From Saprospiraceae bacterium (GTDB lineage Bacteria > Bacteroidota > Bacteroidia > Chitinophagales > Saprospiraceae): 36,426 bases of DNA. Position numbers and translations under genes: made by a program. Shown in pieces: positions 24,194 to 32,356 of the stretch. Within the stretch, counting starts at the first letter, position 1. The number at the start of each line of letters is the position of its first letter. The notes beneath the pieces are model-generated. The model made no database searches and was not told where the DNA came from. It saw only the letters and a list, made by a program, of their open reading frames with translations. Where the stretch lies: assembly GCA_020629935.1 (NCBI GenBank), contig JAHDCJ010000001.1:96007-132432 (forward strand). The letters are read 5' to 3'.

Positions 24194-25648
24194 TCAACAT
24201 TTTGCTTTCAAATGTTGGTAAATAAGGTAATTTGAGAAGGCCAACAAGGCACTTTCCTCAAATTTATTTGCCATAAATTGAACGCCAACCGGCAGCCCTT
24301 CCGGGTGATTTCCTAATGGCAAAGCGATTGCAGGAATTCCAACTAAGTTGGCCTGCACCGTATAAATATCTGCTAAGTACATGGCTACAGGATCATTGGG
24401 CTTTTCTCCCAATTCAAAAGCAACACTAGGACTTACAGGCATTAATATAAAGTCAAATTTTTCAAGTATTTCGAGGGTTTTATCGTGAATTAAACGTCTA
24501 GCTTTTTGCGCTTTAGTATAATATGCATCATAATAACCAGATCGGAGAACAAAAGTTCCCAACATAATTCTTCGTTTTACCTCTTCACTAAACCCTTTGG
24601 TTCGTGATTTTTTGACCATTTGGTCAAAACTTTGCACATCCTCACTTCTCTTACCAAATTTTATGCCATCATAGCGCGATAAATTGGAGGAAGCTTCTGC
24701 CGCAGTCAATACATAGTAGGATGGTATCAAAAAATCTAAATATTCAAAATCTACTGCCTCTACCTCATGTCCATCGCTTTTTAATCCTTCCATTAACTCT
24801 AAAGTCATTGTTTTTATTGCAGGATCTAAACCTTTATGTGTTAAAGCCGCATCTAAATAGGCTATTTTGACTTTTTTATCAAAATGCAACGCCTCTTTAT
24901 AAGCTTCTACAGGCTCAAGACTTGCCGTTTGATCATATTCATCACTTCCTGCAATGACTTCTAAGGCTGAGGCAATATTTTCTACTTCTTTACCTAAAAT
25001 ACCAATTTGATCAAAGGAAGAAGCATAAGCCAACAAACCATGTCTAGAAATTCGACCATAAGTCGGTTTTAGTCCAATAACACCACAAAATGCAGCGGGT
25101 TGTCGTACAGAACCTCCTGTATCCGTTCCTAAAGAGATTAAACAGCTGTCTGTTTGTACAGCAACTGCGGAACCTCCCGAAGATCCTCCAGGCACTCGAT
25201 TCGGATCAATAGGATTCAATACAGGTCCATAAACCGAATTTTCATTCGTTGATCCCATTCCAAATTGATCACAATTGACTCTTCCTATAATTAAGGCATC
25301 TTCTTTAAGAAGCCTGCTTACTGCGGTGCTGGAGTATAAAGAAGTAAACCCTTCTAGTATTTCAGCAGCTCCGCTCACCTGATGGTCTTTGTAGCAAATC
25401 ACGTCTTTTATCGACACGACCATACCATATAGCTTTCCTAATTTTGTTGGATTTTCTTGAATTTTCAGGTCTAAAGCCTTTGCTTTTGCTAAAATTTCTT
25501 CTTCAAAAACTTCTACATAAGCATTGAGCTTAAGGTGTTTATGAATATTTTCAAGATAATTTTCCACTAAACCCACACAAGTAAGCTTTCCTGCTTGTAG
25601 GGCGGTTTGTATTTCAGTTAGTTTATGATATTTTTTGCTCAAAGTCAC
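24194..25648 (-). CDS. gatA: Aspartyl/glutamyl-tRNA amidotransferase subunit A
   Basis: The amidase-signature protein has the Ser-Ser-Lys triad: Lys in 'SIKDVICYKD' (~82), Ser in 'PGGSSGGSAVAV' (~157) and Ser in 'GTDTGGSVRQPAAF' (~176). C-terminal 'FDFILMPVSPSVAFELG' and 'VGIPAIALPLG' also fit GatA, which supplies ammonia from Gln to mischarged Glu-tRNA(Gln) or Asp-tRNA(Asn). The track start (ATG 25711) adds an odd hydrophobic 'MKPFALVIFFIVHLCRF' and lies upstream of the predicted transcript start. GTG at 25648 gives 484 aa, the normal GatA length (TTG at 25642 is an alternative). gatB and gatC are not in the window. Confidence 0.93.
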   Translation of the reverse strand: MTLSKKYHKLTEIQTALQAGKLTCVGLVENYLENIHKHLKLNAYVEVFEEEILAKAKALDLKIQENPTKLGKLYGMVVSIKDVICYKDHQVSGAAEILEGFTSLYSSTAVSRLLKEDALIIGRVNCDQFGMGSTNENSVYGPVLNPIDPNRVPGGSSGGSAVAVQTDSCLISLGTDTGGSVRQPAAFCGVIGLKPTYGRISRHGLLAYASSFDQIGILGKEVENIASALEVIAGSDEYDQTASLEPVEAYKEALHFDKKVKIAYLDAALTHKGLDPAIKTMTLELMEGLKSDGHEVEAVDFEYLDFLIPSYYVLTAAEASSNLSRYDGIKFGKRSEDVQSFDQMVKKSRTKGFSEEVKRRIMLGTFVLRSGYYDAYYTKAQKARRLIHDKTLEILEKFDFILMPVSPSVAFELGEKPNDPVAMYLADIYTVQANLVGIPAIALPLGNHPEGLPVGVQFMANKFEESALLAFSNYLIYQHLKAKC

Positions 25649-25669
25649 CTCGGTTGTTTTAAAGCGGCA

Positions 25670-25702
25670 CAAATGTACAATAAAAAAAATCACTAAAGCA
25701 AA
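25670..25702 (-). promoter_or_regulatory. Promoter of gatA
   Basis: On the minus strand TTTG (25699-25702) is followed after 21 bases by TACATTTG (25670-25677), a full match to the Bacteroidota promoter. The expected transcript start near 25664 is downstream of the ATG at 25711, so that ATG cannot be used from this promoter, and the GTG at 25648 is favoured. Confidence 0.65.
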
Positions 25703-25831
25703 TGGCTTCAAATGTGCTTCTTTTTTATAAAATGCAAAATGGATATGCCCCCATTAATAATTATTGAAAACGTGAATTAAACCATAAAATATTCTATTGC
25801 TCATGGATGAGTAGCAAAAGATAATTTTTTG

Positions 25832-25880
25832 TAAAAAAAATACCATGACATCCTTTTTTCAAAGATATCATGGTATTTTT
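25832..25880 (-). terminator. Terminator hairpin after tatA
   Basis: AAAAATACCATGA (25836-25848) pairs with TCATGGTATTTTT (25868-25880), and further inner pairs form (ATC/GAT). On the minus strand a run of eight U follows. It lies 22 bases past the tatA stop. Confidence 0.8.
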
Positions 25881-25901
25881 CAACGTAAGAATGTTAAAAT
25901 T

Positions 25902-26120
25902 CTATTTATTGTTAGATTCTAATTTCTTTTCTTCTTCGGTCATTCCTTCTCGCAGCTCTTTTTCTACAGTAGCACGAGCCGAGTTAAATTCTCGAATCCC
26001 TTTCCCTAGACCTCGCATTAGTTCTGGAATTTTACGACCTCCAAATAATAAAAGGACAACAAAGAGAATCACAATCAATTCTGTCCCTCCTGGTATAAAA
26101 GCTAAAAACAATGTATTCAT
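25902..26120 (-). CDS. tatA: Twin-arginine translocase subunit TatA/TatE
   Basis: The 72-aa protein has one N-terminal TM helix (about 8-27, '[17 protein letters not shown]'), the invariant '[20 protein letters not shown]' hinge and amphipathic helix, and a charged tail ('[11 protein letters not shown]'). TatA forms the protein-conducting pore of the Tat system, which exports folded proteins. tatB and tatC are not adjacent. It appears monocistronic, with its own -7 box (TACTTTTG on the minus strand at 26138-26145) and its own terminator. Confidence 0.95.
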   Translation of the reverse strand: MNTLFLAFIPGGTELIVILFVVLLLFGGRKIPELMRGLGKGIREFNSARATVEKELREGMTEEEKKLESNNK

Positions 26121-26137
26121 GATAAATATATTTTATA

Positions 26138-26145
26138 CAAAAGTA
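26138..26145 (-). promoter_or_regulatory. Putative -7 element for tatA
   Basis: Minus-strand TACTTTTG matches TAnnTTTG exactly and lies 18 bases before the tatA ATG. The leader would be very short and no TTG box is found at the usual distance. Confidence 0.4.
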
Positions 26146-26476
26146 CGATATTTTACACATTATATAAAGAACTTGTTCAAAAAGTATATTACAACCTATA
26201 GACAAATCATTGATAGCCAAATTCTTCAGCTTTTTTATCTTGTAGTTGTAACAAAGAAACTTCAAAGGAGCTCCGACTTGATCAACAAACCTATATCTTC
26301 AATTTACACTATTTTTAAATAACTTCTATGTATTCTAGGCGCTCTTAGTAGAATATTAACACATCTTAGTAGATTTTTCTACTCCCAAACACCAAAATAG
26401 AGTTTTAGAACATCTATTAGGGTATAAAGTCATTAATAGATTACTATCTTTTGTAAATTTTTAAAAAACAAAGCCT
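26146..26476. promoter_or_regulatory. Gene-free region rich in dyads upstream of the four-cysteine protein genes
   Basis: No credible gene is seen. The right half holds two direct copies of TCTTAGTAGA (26343-26352 and 26364-26373), 21 bases apart. The second overlaps a hairpin AGTAGA-TTTT-TCTACT (26368-26383). A further dyad, ATCTATTA (26412-26419) and TAATAGAT (26434-26441), ends just before TATCTTTTG (26445-26453), a near-consensus -7 box. The spacing of two helical turns and the position suggest a regulator binding site for the plus-strand genes from 26477. The regulator is unknown. Confidence 0.4.
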
Positions 26477-27160
26477 ATGAAATTCAACATACCCCAACCT
26501 TGTCATGAAAATTGGGAGGAAATGACACCCGAAGCCCAAGGACGATTTTGTGGCGCTTGTAGTCAAATCGTTATTGATTTTTCAGAAATGACGGATGAAG
26601 AAGTATTGGCTATTTTTTTGAAGAAAAATAAAAAAGCCTGTGGTCGATTTAAACCGAGTCAGTTGGAGAATCCGCCGATGCCCCCAATTGAATCTTCTAT
26701 ATTTCATAATCCATTACGCGTTTTTGCTATTGCATTATTGATAAGTTTTCAATTGGTTCTTTTTGCTCCAGAAAAGGCCATGGCACAGGGAGAAGTTATT
26801 GTTCATCTAGATAAAGCAGAAAAAAAGCGAAATCACTTACGCGGTATGGTGAAAGATAGTCTTCAACAGCCCTTACCTTTTGCTAAAGTATCTATAGTTG
26901 GTTTCAATTTAGAAACCCATACAGACATTGATGGATATTTTGAAATACCATTTAAAAAGAAAAAGAATGTTTTAGTAGAAATTCAATATTTTGGTTATGA
27001 AGCCTTGATTGTTCCTTACCTTGCAGGTTATGAAGAAATTATGGCCTTAGAGATGAAAGTAGCGAGTCCACCTCCTGAGATTCGAATTGTAGGAATTATG
27101 GCTCCTCCCAATTATAATTATGATCAGAAAAAAAAGATAAAAAAGAAGGAAAAACATTAG
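26477..27160 (+). CDS. Four-cysteine N-domain, TM, CarboxypepD_reg-like protein (copy 1)
   Basis: The 227-aa protein has three parts. Residues 1-60 form a small domain with 'IPQPCHENWEEMTPEAQGRF' and cysteines at 9, 25, 28 and 55, a spacing that suggests a metal site (zinc or iron). A hydrophobic segment at ~76-100 ends 'KAMAQ', like an internal signal peptide or TM anchor. The last ~100 residues ('LRGMVKDSLQQPLPFAKVSI', 'TDIDGYFEIPFKKKKNVLVEI') resemble a CarboxypepD_reg-like beta-sandwich, followed by a basic tail. The likely topology is an N-terminal domain in the cytoplasm and a beta domain in the periplasm. The next gene is a paralogue 45 bases downstream. Function is unknown; membrane signalling or surface-protein assembly are possible. 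Confidence 0.75.
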   Translation: MKFNIPQPCHENWEEMTPEAQGRFCGACSQIVIDFSEMTDEEVLAIFLKKNKKACGRFKPSQLENPPMPPIESSIFHNPLRVFAIALLISFQLVLFAPEKAMAQGEVIVHLDKAEKKRNHLRGMVKDSLQQPLPFAKVSIVGFNLETHTDIDGYFEIPFKKKKNVLVEIQYFGYEALIVPYLAGYEEIMALEMKVASPPPEIRIVGIMAPPNYNYDQKKKIKKKEKH

Positions 27161-27205
27161 ACCATATTATACTTTTCGAATAGAAATGATTTAAAAGAAA
27201 AAACA

Positions 27206-27970
27206 ATGCAGTTCCAAATACCTAAACCTTGTCATGAAAACTGGGATCAAATGACCGCTACTGAGAAAGGTCGCATTTGTGATCGATGTGCGTGTAATGT
27301 CTATGATTTCACCACCTCTAGTCATGAAGAATTAGAACAAGCATTTATAGATAATCATGGCCAAATCTGTGGAAAAGTAAATAATCAATTGTTAGCTAAG
27401 ACTACAAGTAAGCCATCTCGTTTTTCTTTGTTTTTTTCGAAAAAAATAGCCGCTACCCTACTCACCTTTTTGAGTTTTTCATTTTTAAAAGATACTGCTT
27501 TATTTGCTCAACATAATGAAAAGGAGAATCCCCATAAAAAGGACTATTCCAAAAAGCATAATGATAATTTCATCATTGAATCAAGCCATGCGCCAACGGG
27601 TGATAGTATAACCATAAAAGGACTATTAGTAGAAAATACTGGAGAGCCCATTCTCTTTGCTAATATTCATGTAGAAGGAACTAACATAGGAACTACCACG
27701 GATTTTGATGGTCATTTTTCTCTAAACATACCACTCGCTGCCATTGGTACTACTTTTTCCCTTCAATTTTCTTATGTAGGATTGGAAACGTTGGAGGTTC
27801 GAGATTTAAAACCGTTTAATATGCAGGTTAGAGCTGAGATGAATGAAAATCCAGGTTGTACCATTGGAATTATTATACATGTCAAACCCAATGCCTTCGA
27901 GTTGCACAGAAGATCACCTTGGAATAAAACCACTATTTTATTGAATGAAGAGGAAGATTGGGATTATTAG
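27206..27970 (+). CDS. Four-cysteine N-domain, TM, CarboxypepD_reg-like protein (copy 2)
   Basis: The 254-aa paralogue of the preceding gene starts 'MQFQIPKPCHENWDQM' and keeps cysteines at positions 9, 25, 28 and 55, with an extra one at 30. A hydrophobic segment at ~76-100 ends 'ALFAQ'. After a Lys/His-rich linker comes a CarboxypepD_reg-like domain (~128-215, 'IKGLLVENTGEPILFANIHV', 'GTTTDFDGHFSLNIPL'). Outside the N-domain and the beta-sandwich core the two copies have diverged strongly, which points to an old duplication. The gene ends 5 bases from the convergent LolC/E-type permease gene. Function is unknown. Confidence 0.75.
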   Translation: MQFQIPKPCHENWDQMTATEKGRICDRCACNVYDFTTSSHEELEQAFIDNHGQICGKVNNQLLAKTTSKPSRFSLFFSKKIAATLLTFLSFSFLKDTALFAQHNEKENPHKKDYSKKHNDNFIIESSHAPTGDSITIKGLLVENTGEPILFANIHVEGTNIGTTTDFDGHFSLNIPLAAIGTTFSLQFSYVGLETLEVRDLKPFNMQVRAEMNENPGCTIGIIIHVKPNAFELHRRSPWNKTTILLNEEEDWDY

Positions 27971-27975
27971 ATCAA

Positions 27976-29202
27976 CTATACTTCGCGGATGATACTATTG
28001 ATTTTAGCGGCACGATTAGCAGGAATCCATGAAGCTAGGCCTCCGATGCACATGACTGTCAAAAAGACAAGAATAAAATCTCGGAGTTTCATACTTATCG
28101 GATAAGCTTCTACCAAAAAAGAATCGCCTGTATTCATTTTGATAAATCCGAAATATTGTTGGAGTAAAATAAGGGTCACTGCAATAAAAAAGCCAATGAG
28201 CACCCCTAAAAAGGACATTAATATTCCTTCTGACAAGAATATATTTCGAACAATCTTAGGAGTCGCACCCATAGATTTCAGAATGGCAATATCTCGTTTT
28301 TTTTCAATCACCAACATCGACAAAGAACCGACCATATTAAAGGTAACTAAAAGCAGTCCAAGGCTAAGAATCACATAAGCAATCCATTTTTCAATATTCA
28401 TAATTTTGAAAAAAGCTTCATCCTGTTGATATCGATTTTTCACCGAAAACGCATCTCCCAATATTCCTTGAATGGCTTTTTGTGTTTTATCTTTATCTAT
28501 TGTTTCATCCAGTTTGAGTTCTAAAGCACTAACTTCTCCTTTATTATAAGAAAGGATTTCTCTAGCAAAATCTATGGAAGTAAACACATATACCCCATCA
28601 AAATCACTCTGTATAGCGTAGGTTCCTGCAGGTCGAAGCACTCTACGTTTTAGTGGACTTTGCATACCCATCGTCTTTTTCCTTTTGGGCATATAAACTT
28701 TTAATTGCGTAAACATATCACCCAAACGCAAGGCGAGTTTATTTTCCATTCCTAATCCAACGACGCCATATTCTACTTCATTATCTTGAAGAATAAAACG
28801 ACCTCGGATTACGGTTGTATCAATAGATGTTACCGAAACGAATGTAGGATCTACGCCTTTTATACTACCAAAATCTGAATTTCCATCATAATCAAACATC
28901 GCATTTTCTTCCAGTGTTTGTGATAAATATTTCACTCCATCCAGTGCAATAATTTGATCTATTTTAGATTGATCAGGTACAAAGACTTTACCTTCATTGG
29001 CCACAATTTTTATATCGGGATTAAAGGCATTATAAAGCCCACTGATTAAATCACCAAATCCATTAAATACAGAAAGCACTAAAATTAAAAACGCACTACC
29101 TACCACGATTCCAGTAATCGAAATACCAGAAATTACATTAATGGCATTGGTCGATTTTTTGGAAAATAAATACCGGCGGGCAATTTTAAGCGGTAAGTTC
29201 AT
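27976..29202 (-). CDS. LolC/LolE-type ABC transporter permease
   Basis: With ATG 29202 ('MNLPLKIARRYLFSKKSTNAINVISGI') the protein has 408 aa; the track uses a TTG at 29217. It has a first TM helix (~22-50, 'GIVVGSAFLILVLSVFNGF'), a large MacB-PCD-like periplasmic domain (~60-270) and three C-terminal TM helices of the FtsX fold ('WIAYVILSLGLLLVTFNMVG', 'ILMSFLGVLIGFFIAVTLIL', 'FILVFLTVMCIGGLASWIPA'). LolC/E permeases release lipoproteins from the inner membrane to LolA. The ATPase (LolD) is not adjacent, so MacB- or FtsX-like roles are possible. It follows rbfA by 22 bases, probably co-transcribed. Confidence 0.87.
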   Translation of the reverse strand: MNLPLKIARRYLFSKKSTNAINVISGISITGIVVGSAFLILVLSVFNGFGDLISGLYNAFNPDIKIVANEGKVFVPDQSKIDQIIALDGVKYLSQTLEENAMFDYDGNSDFGSIKGVDPTFVSVTSIDTTVIRGRFILQDNEVEYGVVGLGMENKLALRLGDMFTQLKVYMPKRKKTMGMQSPLKRRVLRPAGTYAIQSDFDGVYVFTSIDFAREILSYNKGEVSALELKLDETIDKDKTQKAIQGILGDAFSVKNRYQQDEAFFKIMNIEKWIAYVILSLGLLLVTFNMVGSLSMLVIEKKRDIAILKSMGATPKIVRNIFLSEGILMSFLGVLIGFFIAVTLILLQQYFGFIKMNTGDSFLVEAYPISMKLRDFILVFLTVMCIGGLASWIPANRAAKINSIIREV

Positions 29203-29224
29203 AGAGTCCGTTATCAATTAAGCT

Positions 29225-29596
29225 TTATTCTTCTTCTGAATGATCTTCAGTAGTTTCAATTTGATCAAAAAGCTCATTAAGCCTGTACATTTCGTCTAAT
29301 GTTTCATCTACATAAAACTCTAAAACAGGTATACGGCGCACACGTTTGCGAATGCGAGCAGCTAAGCTTTGTCGCAATTTTTGTTTGTGATGACGTACTA
29401 CTTCGAGCACCATGTCTTTCGCTGGCGTATTATAAATACTTAGATATATTCTAGCAATCCCTAAATCTGGGGTCAACTTTACTCCAGTTACCGTAACAAG
29501 GGCATCACCATACATATATGTTCCCTCCTTTTGAAAGACGGTGCTAATACTTCGTTGTATTGTGGAGGCTACTTGTAATTGTCGCTTCGATTCCAT
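29225..29596 (-). CDS. rbfA: 30S ribosome-binding factor A
   Basis: The ATG at 29596 ('MESKRQLQVASTIQRSISTVF') gives 123 aa, normal for RbfA; the track start is a TTG at 29638. The KH-like fold is seen in 'VTVTGVKLTPDLGIARIYLSI', 'LRQSLAARIRKRVRRIPVLEF' and 'LDEMYRLNELFDQI'. RbfA binds the 5' region of 16S rRNA and helps 30S maturation, especially in the cold. It heads a two-gene unit with the LolC/E-type permease, an arrangement known from other Bacteroidota as far as I recall. TATCTTTA on the minus strand at 29613-29620 is one base off the -7 consensus. Confidence 0.93.
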   Translation of the reverse strand: MESKRQLQVASTIQRSISTVFQKEGTYMYGDALVTVTGVKLTPDLGIARIYLSIYNTPAKDMVLEVVRHHKQKLRQSLAARIRKRVRRIPVLEFYVDETLDEMYRLNELFDQIETTEDHSEEE

Positions 29597-29803
29597 TTCC
29601 TCTTTTTTTTTGTAAAGATAAGCATTTAGTTTTTGCAATGAAGAAACACTTTCACTGTTTTCTACGTAATAATATTGAAGATATTTAAAAATTAAAGTCT
29701 AATTTTTAAAATTCCTTTATTACCTGTCTTCTCAAACATGTAATAAACACCTCATCCAATATTCATTTACTAACGATATAATTATATTATATATGTACCT
29801 TAG

Positions 29804-29820
29804 TATCTTAGACTAAGATA
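29804..29820. promoter_or_regulatory. Perfect palindrome, candidate operator
   Basis: TATCTTAG-A-CTAAGATA is a perfect 8-bp inverted repeat with a single-base centre, 41 bases before the ATG at 29862. A weak -7-like TACCTTAG (29796-29803) abuts it, so a bound protein would cover the transcript start. Confidence 0.45.
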
Positions 29821-29861
29821 GCATTATAACAGGCTAAACAATAAATTAATTTCATCGCTTT

Positions 29862-30884
29862 ATGGCTTTTTTAAAATGGATTATCACAGTATTACTTATT
29901 GCGTTGACTACCAATACAATGCAAGCTCAAGATTCGAAGCAACAAGTCTTCGAACTCAAAAACCTATTAGAAAAAGGAGCTTATGATGCGCTTTTAGAAC
30001 GATCCATGGAATTATATGAGACCTATCAAAATCAAGCCACTTGTTATCCTTATATCTATTGGTTTGCAGGCGTCAGTCAATTTATTAAAGGAAATGACGA
30101 AAAAGGTTTAAAGATTTTTGATGACTATTTACTTGATGCGCATGCGGTATTATTAGGTCAATGTGTAGAAGATTTGCCGCCTGATTTAAAAACGGAGCGA
30201 TCAGAGTTTTTTAAAACCAGTTATTTTGATGTTAAACTGTATATCTACGATTATTTAGCTGCTTATTATTTAAATAATTGTCAATTGATTCGAACCAATT
30301 ATTATTTTAAAAAAATCCGAGACCTCGTTTTAAGTGATGAATTTCCTTATCCAGAAAATGATGCTCGAAATTCTTTTCTCCAATCTTTAGATTTTAGACA
30401 ATCCATTATTGATGCGATTGCGGGTGAATTTAATGTAGAAAAAACATTCAATACTGTTTTGGGGATTGAGCAGAACTACAAAATTTTATTCCCCAAAAAT
30501 CCAGACCTCAACGTATGGAAAGACAATTATACTTCGCTTAGTTTTTTTCAAGGCACTTTATATACAAAAAATGCAGAAATTTATCCTGCTCAATTTTCTA
30601 TACTTAATCTCATCGCTCATCAATTAATTCAAAAACATTCCTTAAGCCAATTAAAAGCGGTTTTTAAAAATCCATTACCTTTTTTAGATTTTGATCTTAA
30701 TAATAGAAATCAAATACTTCTACAAATAGGCGAAGATTCCTATCCTTTACACGTAAAAGGAGGAAGTCAAGAGGCACAAATATATCGTGCGGTTGATCTT
30801 ATTCAAGCCTCTGGTCTTTTTACAAAAATCATGAATATTTCAGCTAATAATCCTCTTCCTGAAATGGAGTTAAATTGTCAATAA
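29862..30884 (+). CDS. Exported protein of unknown function
   Basis: The 340-aa protein has a signal peptide (1-22, 'MAFLKWIITVLLIALTTNTM', cleavage after 'QAQ') and then helix-rich sequence with TPR-like spacing ('LLEKGAYDALLERSMELYETY', 'WFAGVSQFIKGNDEKGLKIFDDYLL'). The middle is aromatic-rich ('SYFDVKLYIYDYLAAYYLNN'). I do not recognise a family and see no catalytic motif. A start at ATG 29862 is well placed for the signal peptide. The serine hydrolase gene follows 50 bases later, so the two may be co-transcribed. The upstream palindrome suggests specific regulation. Confidence 0.65.
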   Translation: MAFLKWIITVLLIALTTNTMQAQDSKQQVFELKNLLEKGAYDALLERSMELYETYQNQATCYPYIYWFAGVSQFIKGNDEKGLKIFDDYLLDAHAVLLGQCVEDLPPDLKTERSEFFKTSYFDVKLYIYDYLAAYYLNNCQLIRTNYYFKKIRDLVLSDEFPYPENDARNSFLQSLDFRQSIIDAIAGEFNVEKTFNTVLGIEQNYKILFPKNPDLNVWKDNYTSLSFFQGTLYTKNAEIYPAQFSILNLIAHQLIQKHSLSQLKAVFKNPLPFLDFDLNNRNQILLQIGEDSYPLHVKGGSQEAQIYRAVDLIQASGLFTKIMNISANNPLPEMELNCQ

Positions 30885-30934
30885 TTGATATAGATTTATA
30901 CCTTGATACATTTAATTTTTCTAAAAATAAAACA

Positions 30935-32125
30935 ATGAATAAATATCCACTTTCATTATTATTTTTTCTATTACCATTTCATTTACTAGCCCAATCTACC
31001 GATTCTCTTCATACAAAAATCACTACGCTTTTTGAGCAATCTGAGCTTTCAGGCTTTACTGTTAGTATGGTCAATGCCAATCAGGTGCTTTTTTCAAGAG
31101 GCTATGGTTATGCGGATAAAGAAGCAAAAATATCATATCAAACGGATCATGTCCAAATTATAGCCTCTATTAGTAAAACATGGATTGGCCTAGCATTAAT
31201 GCAATGTGTAGAACAGGGAAAATTGTCTTTGGATACAGACATCAATGAAATTTTATCTTTTGAAATAAAAAACCCCACGTTTCCTAATCAACCAATCACG
31301 ATAAGACAATTAGCTACGCATACTTCTAGTATCATTTATCCAATTCCAGATCACCACAAAATCGTTTTTGAGGAAGATCCTAATTTTAAAAATTTTCGAC
31401 TTAGGGAAAAAAAAGTAGTTCGTACGATTTTAAAAAACCCTAAAGTGGAAATGGGAGATTATTTAAAAAGCTATCTTTCTGAAAATGGTACGTATTATAA
31501 CACTAAACATTTTAGCAGCTATGCTCCAGGAAAAAGATATCAATACTCCAATATGGCTTCTACCTTAGGAGCCCATATTGTAGAAATTGTAAGTGGAATG
31601 TCCTTTGATCATTTCTGTCAAAAAAATATTATTGAGCCATTAGGATTAAACAATGCGGCCTTTAATATTTCAAATCCGGACCACTCAAAAATCGCCAAAC
31701 AGTATTTTGGGAAAAAGCAAAAAGCAATTCCGCTTTATTCACACAATTTTTATCCTACAGGTGGTTTACGTATTTCAAATGATGATCTCAATTTATTTTT
31801 AATCGATATCATTAATGGCTATCAAGGTAAAGGAAAGTTATTGTCAACTAATGGGTATGCTACAGTCCTCACTCCACAATTTCAAGAAGGACAATTGCCC
31901 CTAAACTTTCCTACAAGCGAGACGAATCATGGTCTTTTTTGGGTACATGATAATAACTTAATTGGACATACTGGCGGTGGACTTGGTGTATCTGCTTTTA
32001 TGTTTTTTGATAAAGAGACTGGCATTGGAAAAATCTTTATCACCAATTGTGAACTAGAAACAAATAAAAAATTAATCCCTCCATTTATACAAATTTGGCG
32101 AGCTATGGATGAATACAGTAATTAG
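30935..32125 (+). CDS. Serine hydrolase of the beta-lactamase/class C (S12) fold
   Basis: The track starts at a TTG (30875). The ATG at 30935 begins the signal peptide ('MNKYPLSLLFFLLPFHLLAQ'), giving 396 aa. The three active-site motifs of the PF00144 family are visible: SxxK in 'ASISKTWIG' (~78), YxN in 'YQYSNMAS' (~203) and HTG in 'IGHTGGGLG' (~345). 'TIRQLATHTSSI' is also typical. Members include class C beta-lactamases, DD-peptidases and esterases. The substrate cannot be told here, and beta-lactam resistance should not be assumed. It probably acts in the periplasm, perhaps with the upstream unknown exported protein. Confidence 0.85.
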   Translation: MNKYPLSLLFFLLPFHLLAQSTDSLHTKITTLFEQSELSGFTVSMVNANQVLFSRGYGYADKEAKISYQTDHVQIIASISKTWIGLALMQCVEQGKLSLDTDINEILSFEIKNPTFPNQPITIRQLATHTSSIIYPIPDHHKIVFEEDPNFKNFRLREKKVVRTILKNPKVEMGDYLKSYLSENGTYYNTKHFSSYAPGKRYQYSNMASTLGAHIVEIVSGMSFDHFCQKNIIEPLGLNNAAFNISNPDHSKIAKQYFGKKQKAIPLYSHNFYPTGGLRISNDDLNLFLIDIINGYQGKGKLLSTNGYATVLTPQFQEGQLPLNFPTSETNHGLFWVHDNNLIGHTGGGLGVSAFMFFDKETGIGKIFITNCELETNKKLIPPFIQIWRAMDEYSN

Positions 32126-32206
32126 TTTAATCCCATCTTTACTTAAAATTATTTCTTCAAAAAAGAGAATCAAATAGAACTAACCTTTTATTTTTAAAAT
32201 ATTCAA

Positions 32207-32279
32207 TACCTTTGGAAATTGGTTTTCATTTTTCACCTAAAATTGAACGCAATTTTTCAATATTTTGTTAGTTTTAGGT
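32207..32279 (+). promoter_or_regulatory. Possible recG promoter and structured leader
   Basis: TACCTTTG (32207-32214) matches the -7 consensus, though no good -33 box is seen. The following leader contains a nested structure: ACCTAAAA (32235-32242) pairs with TTTTAGGT (32272-32279). A competing hairpin, AAAATTG-AACG-CAATTTT (32239-32256), overlaps the left arm. The two cannot form together, so this could be an alternative-fold leader or simply a terminator relic. Confidence 0.3.
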
Positions 32280-32356
32280 AAGCGTGTTTTTTAATACATG
32301 GCCGCGCAAAATCTAATATTGAACACCAATAATTATTAAGTCAAAACGAATTGTGC

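Noticed and set aside
25870-26322. 150-aa plus-strand ORF across tatA and its upstream region
   Set aside because: It runs antisense to tatA and through the tatA terminator, and has no recognisable protein features.
30935-32125. Reading the serine hydrolase as a true beta-lactamase resistance gene
   Set aside because: The three motifs are shared by DD-peptidases and esterases of the same fold, and the nearby BlaI pair is 11 kb away in a separate unit.
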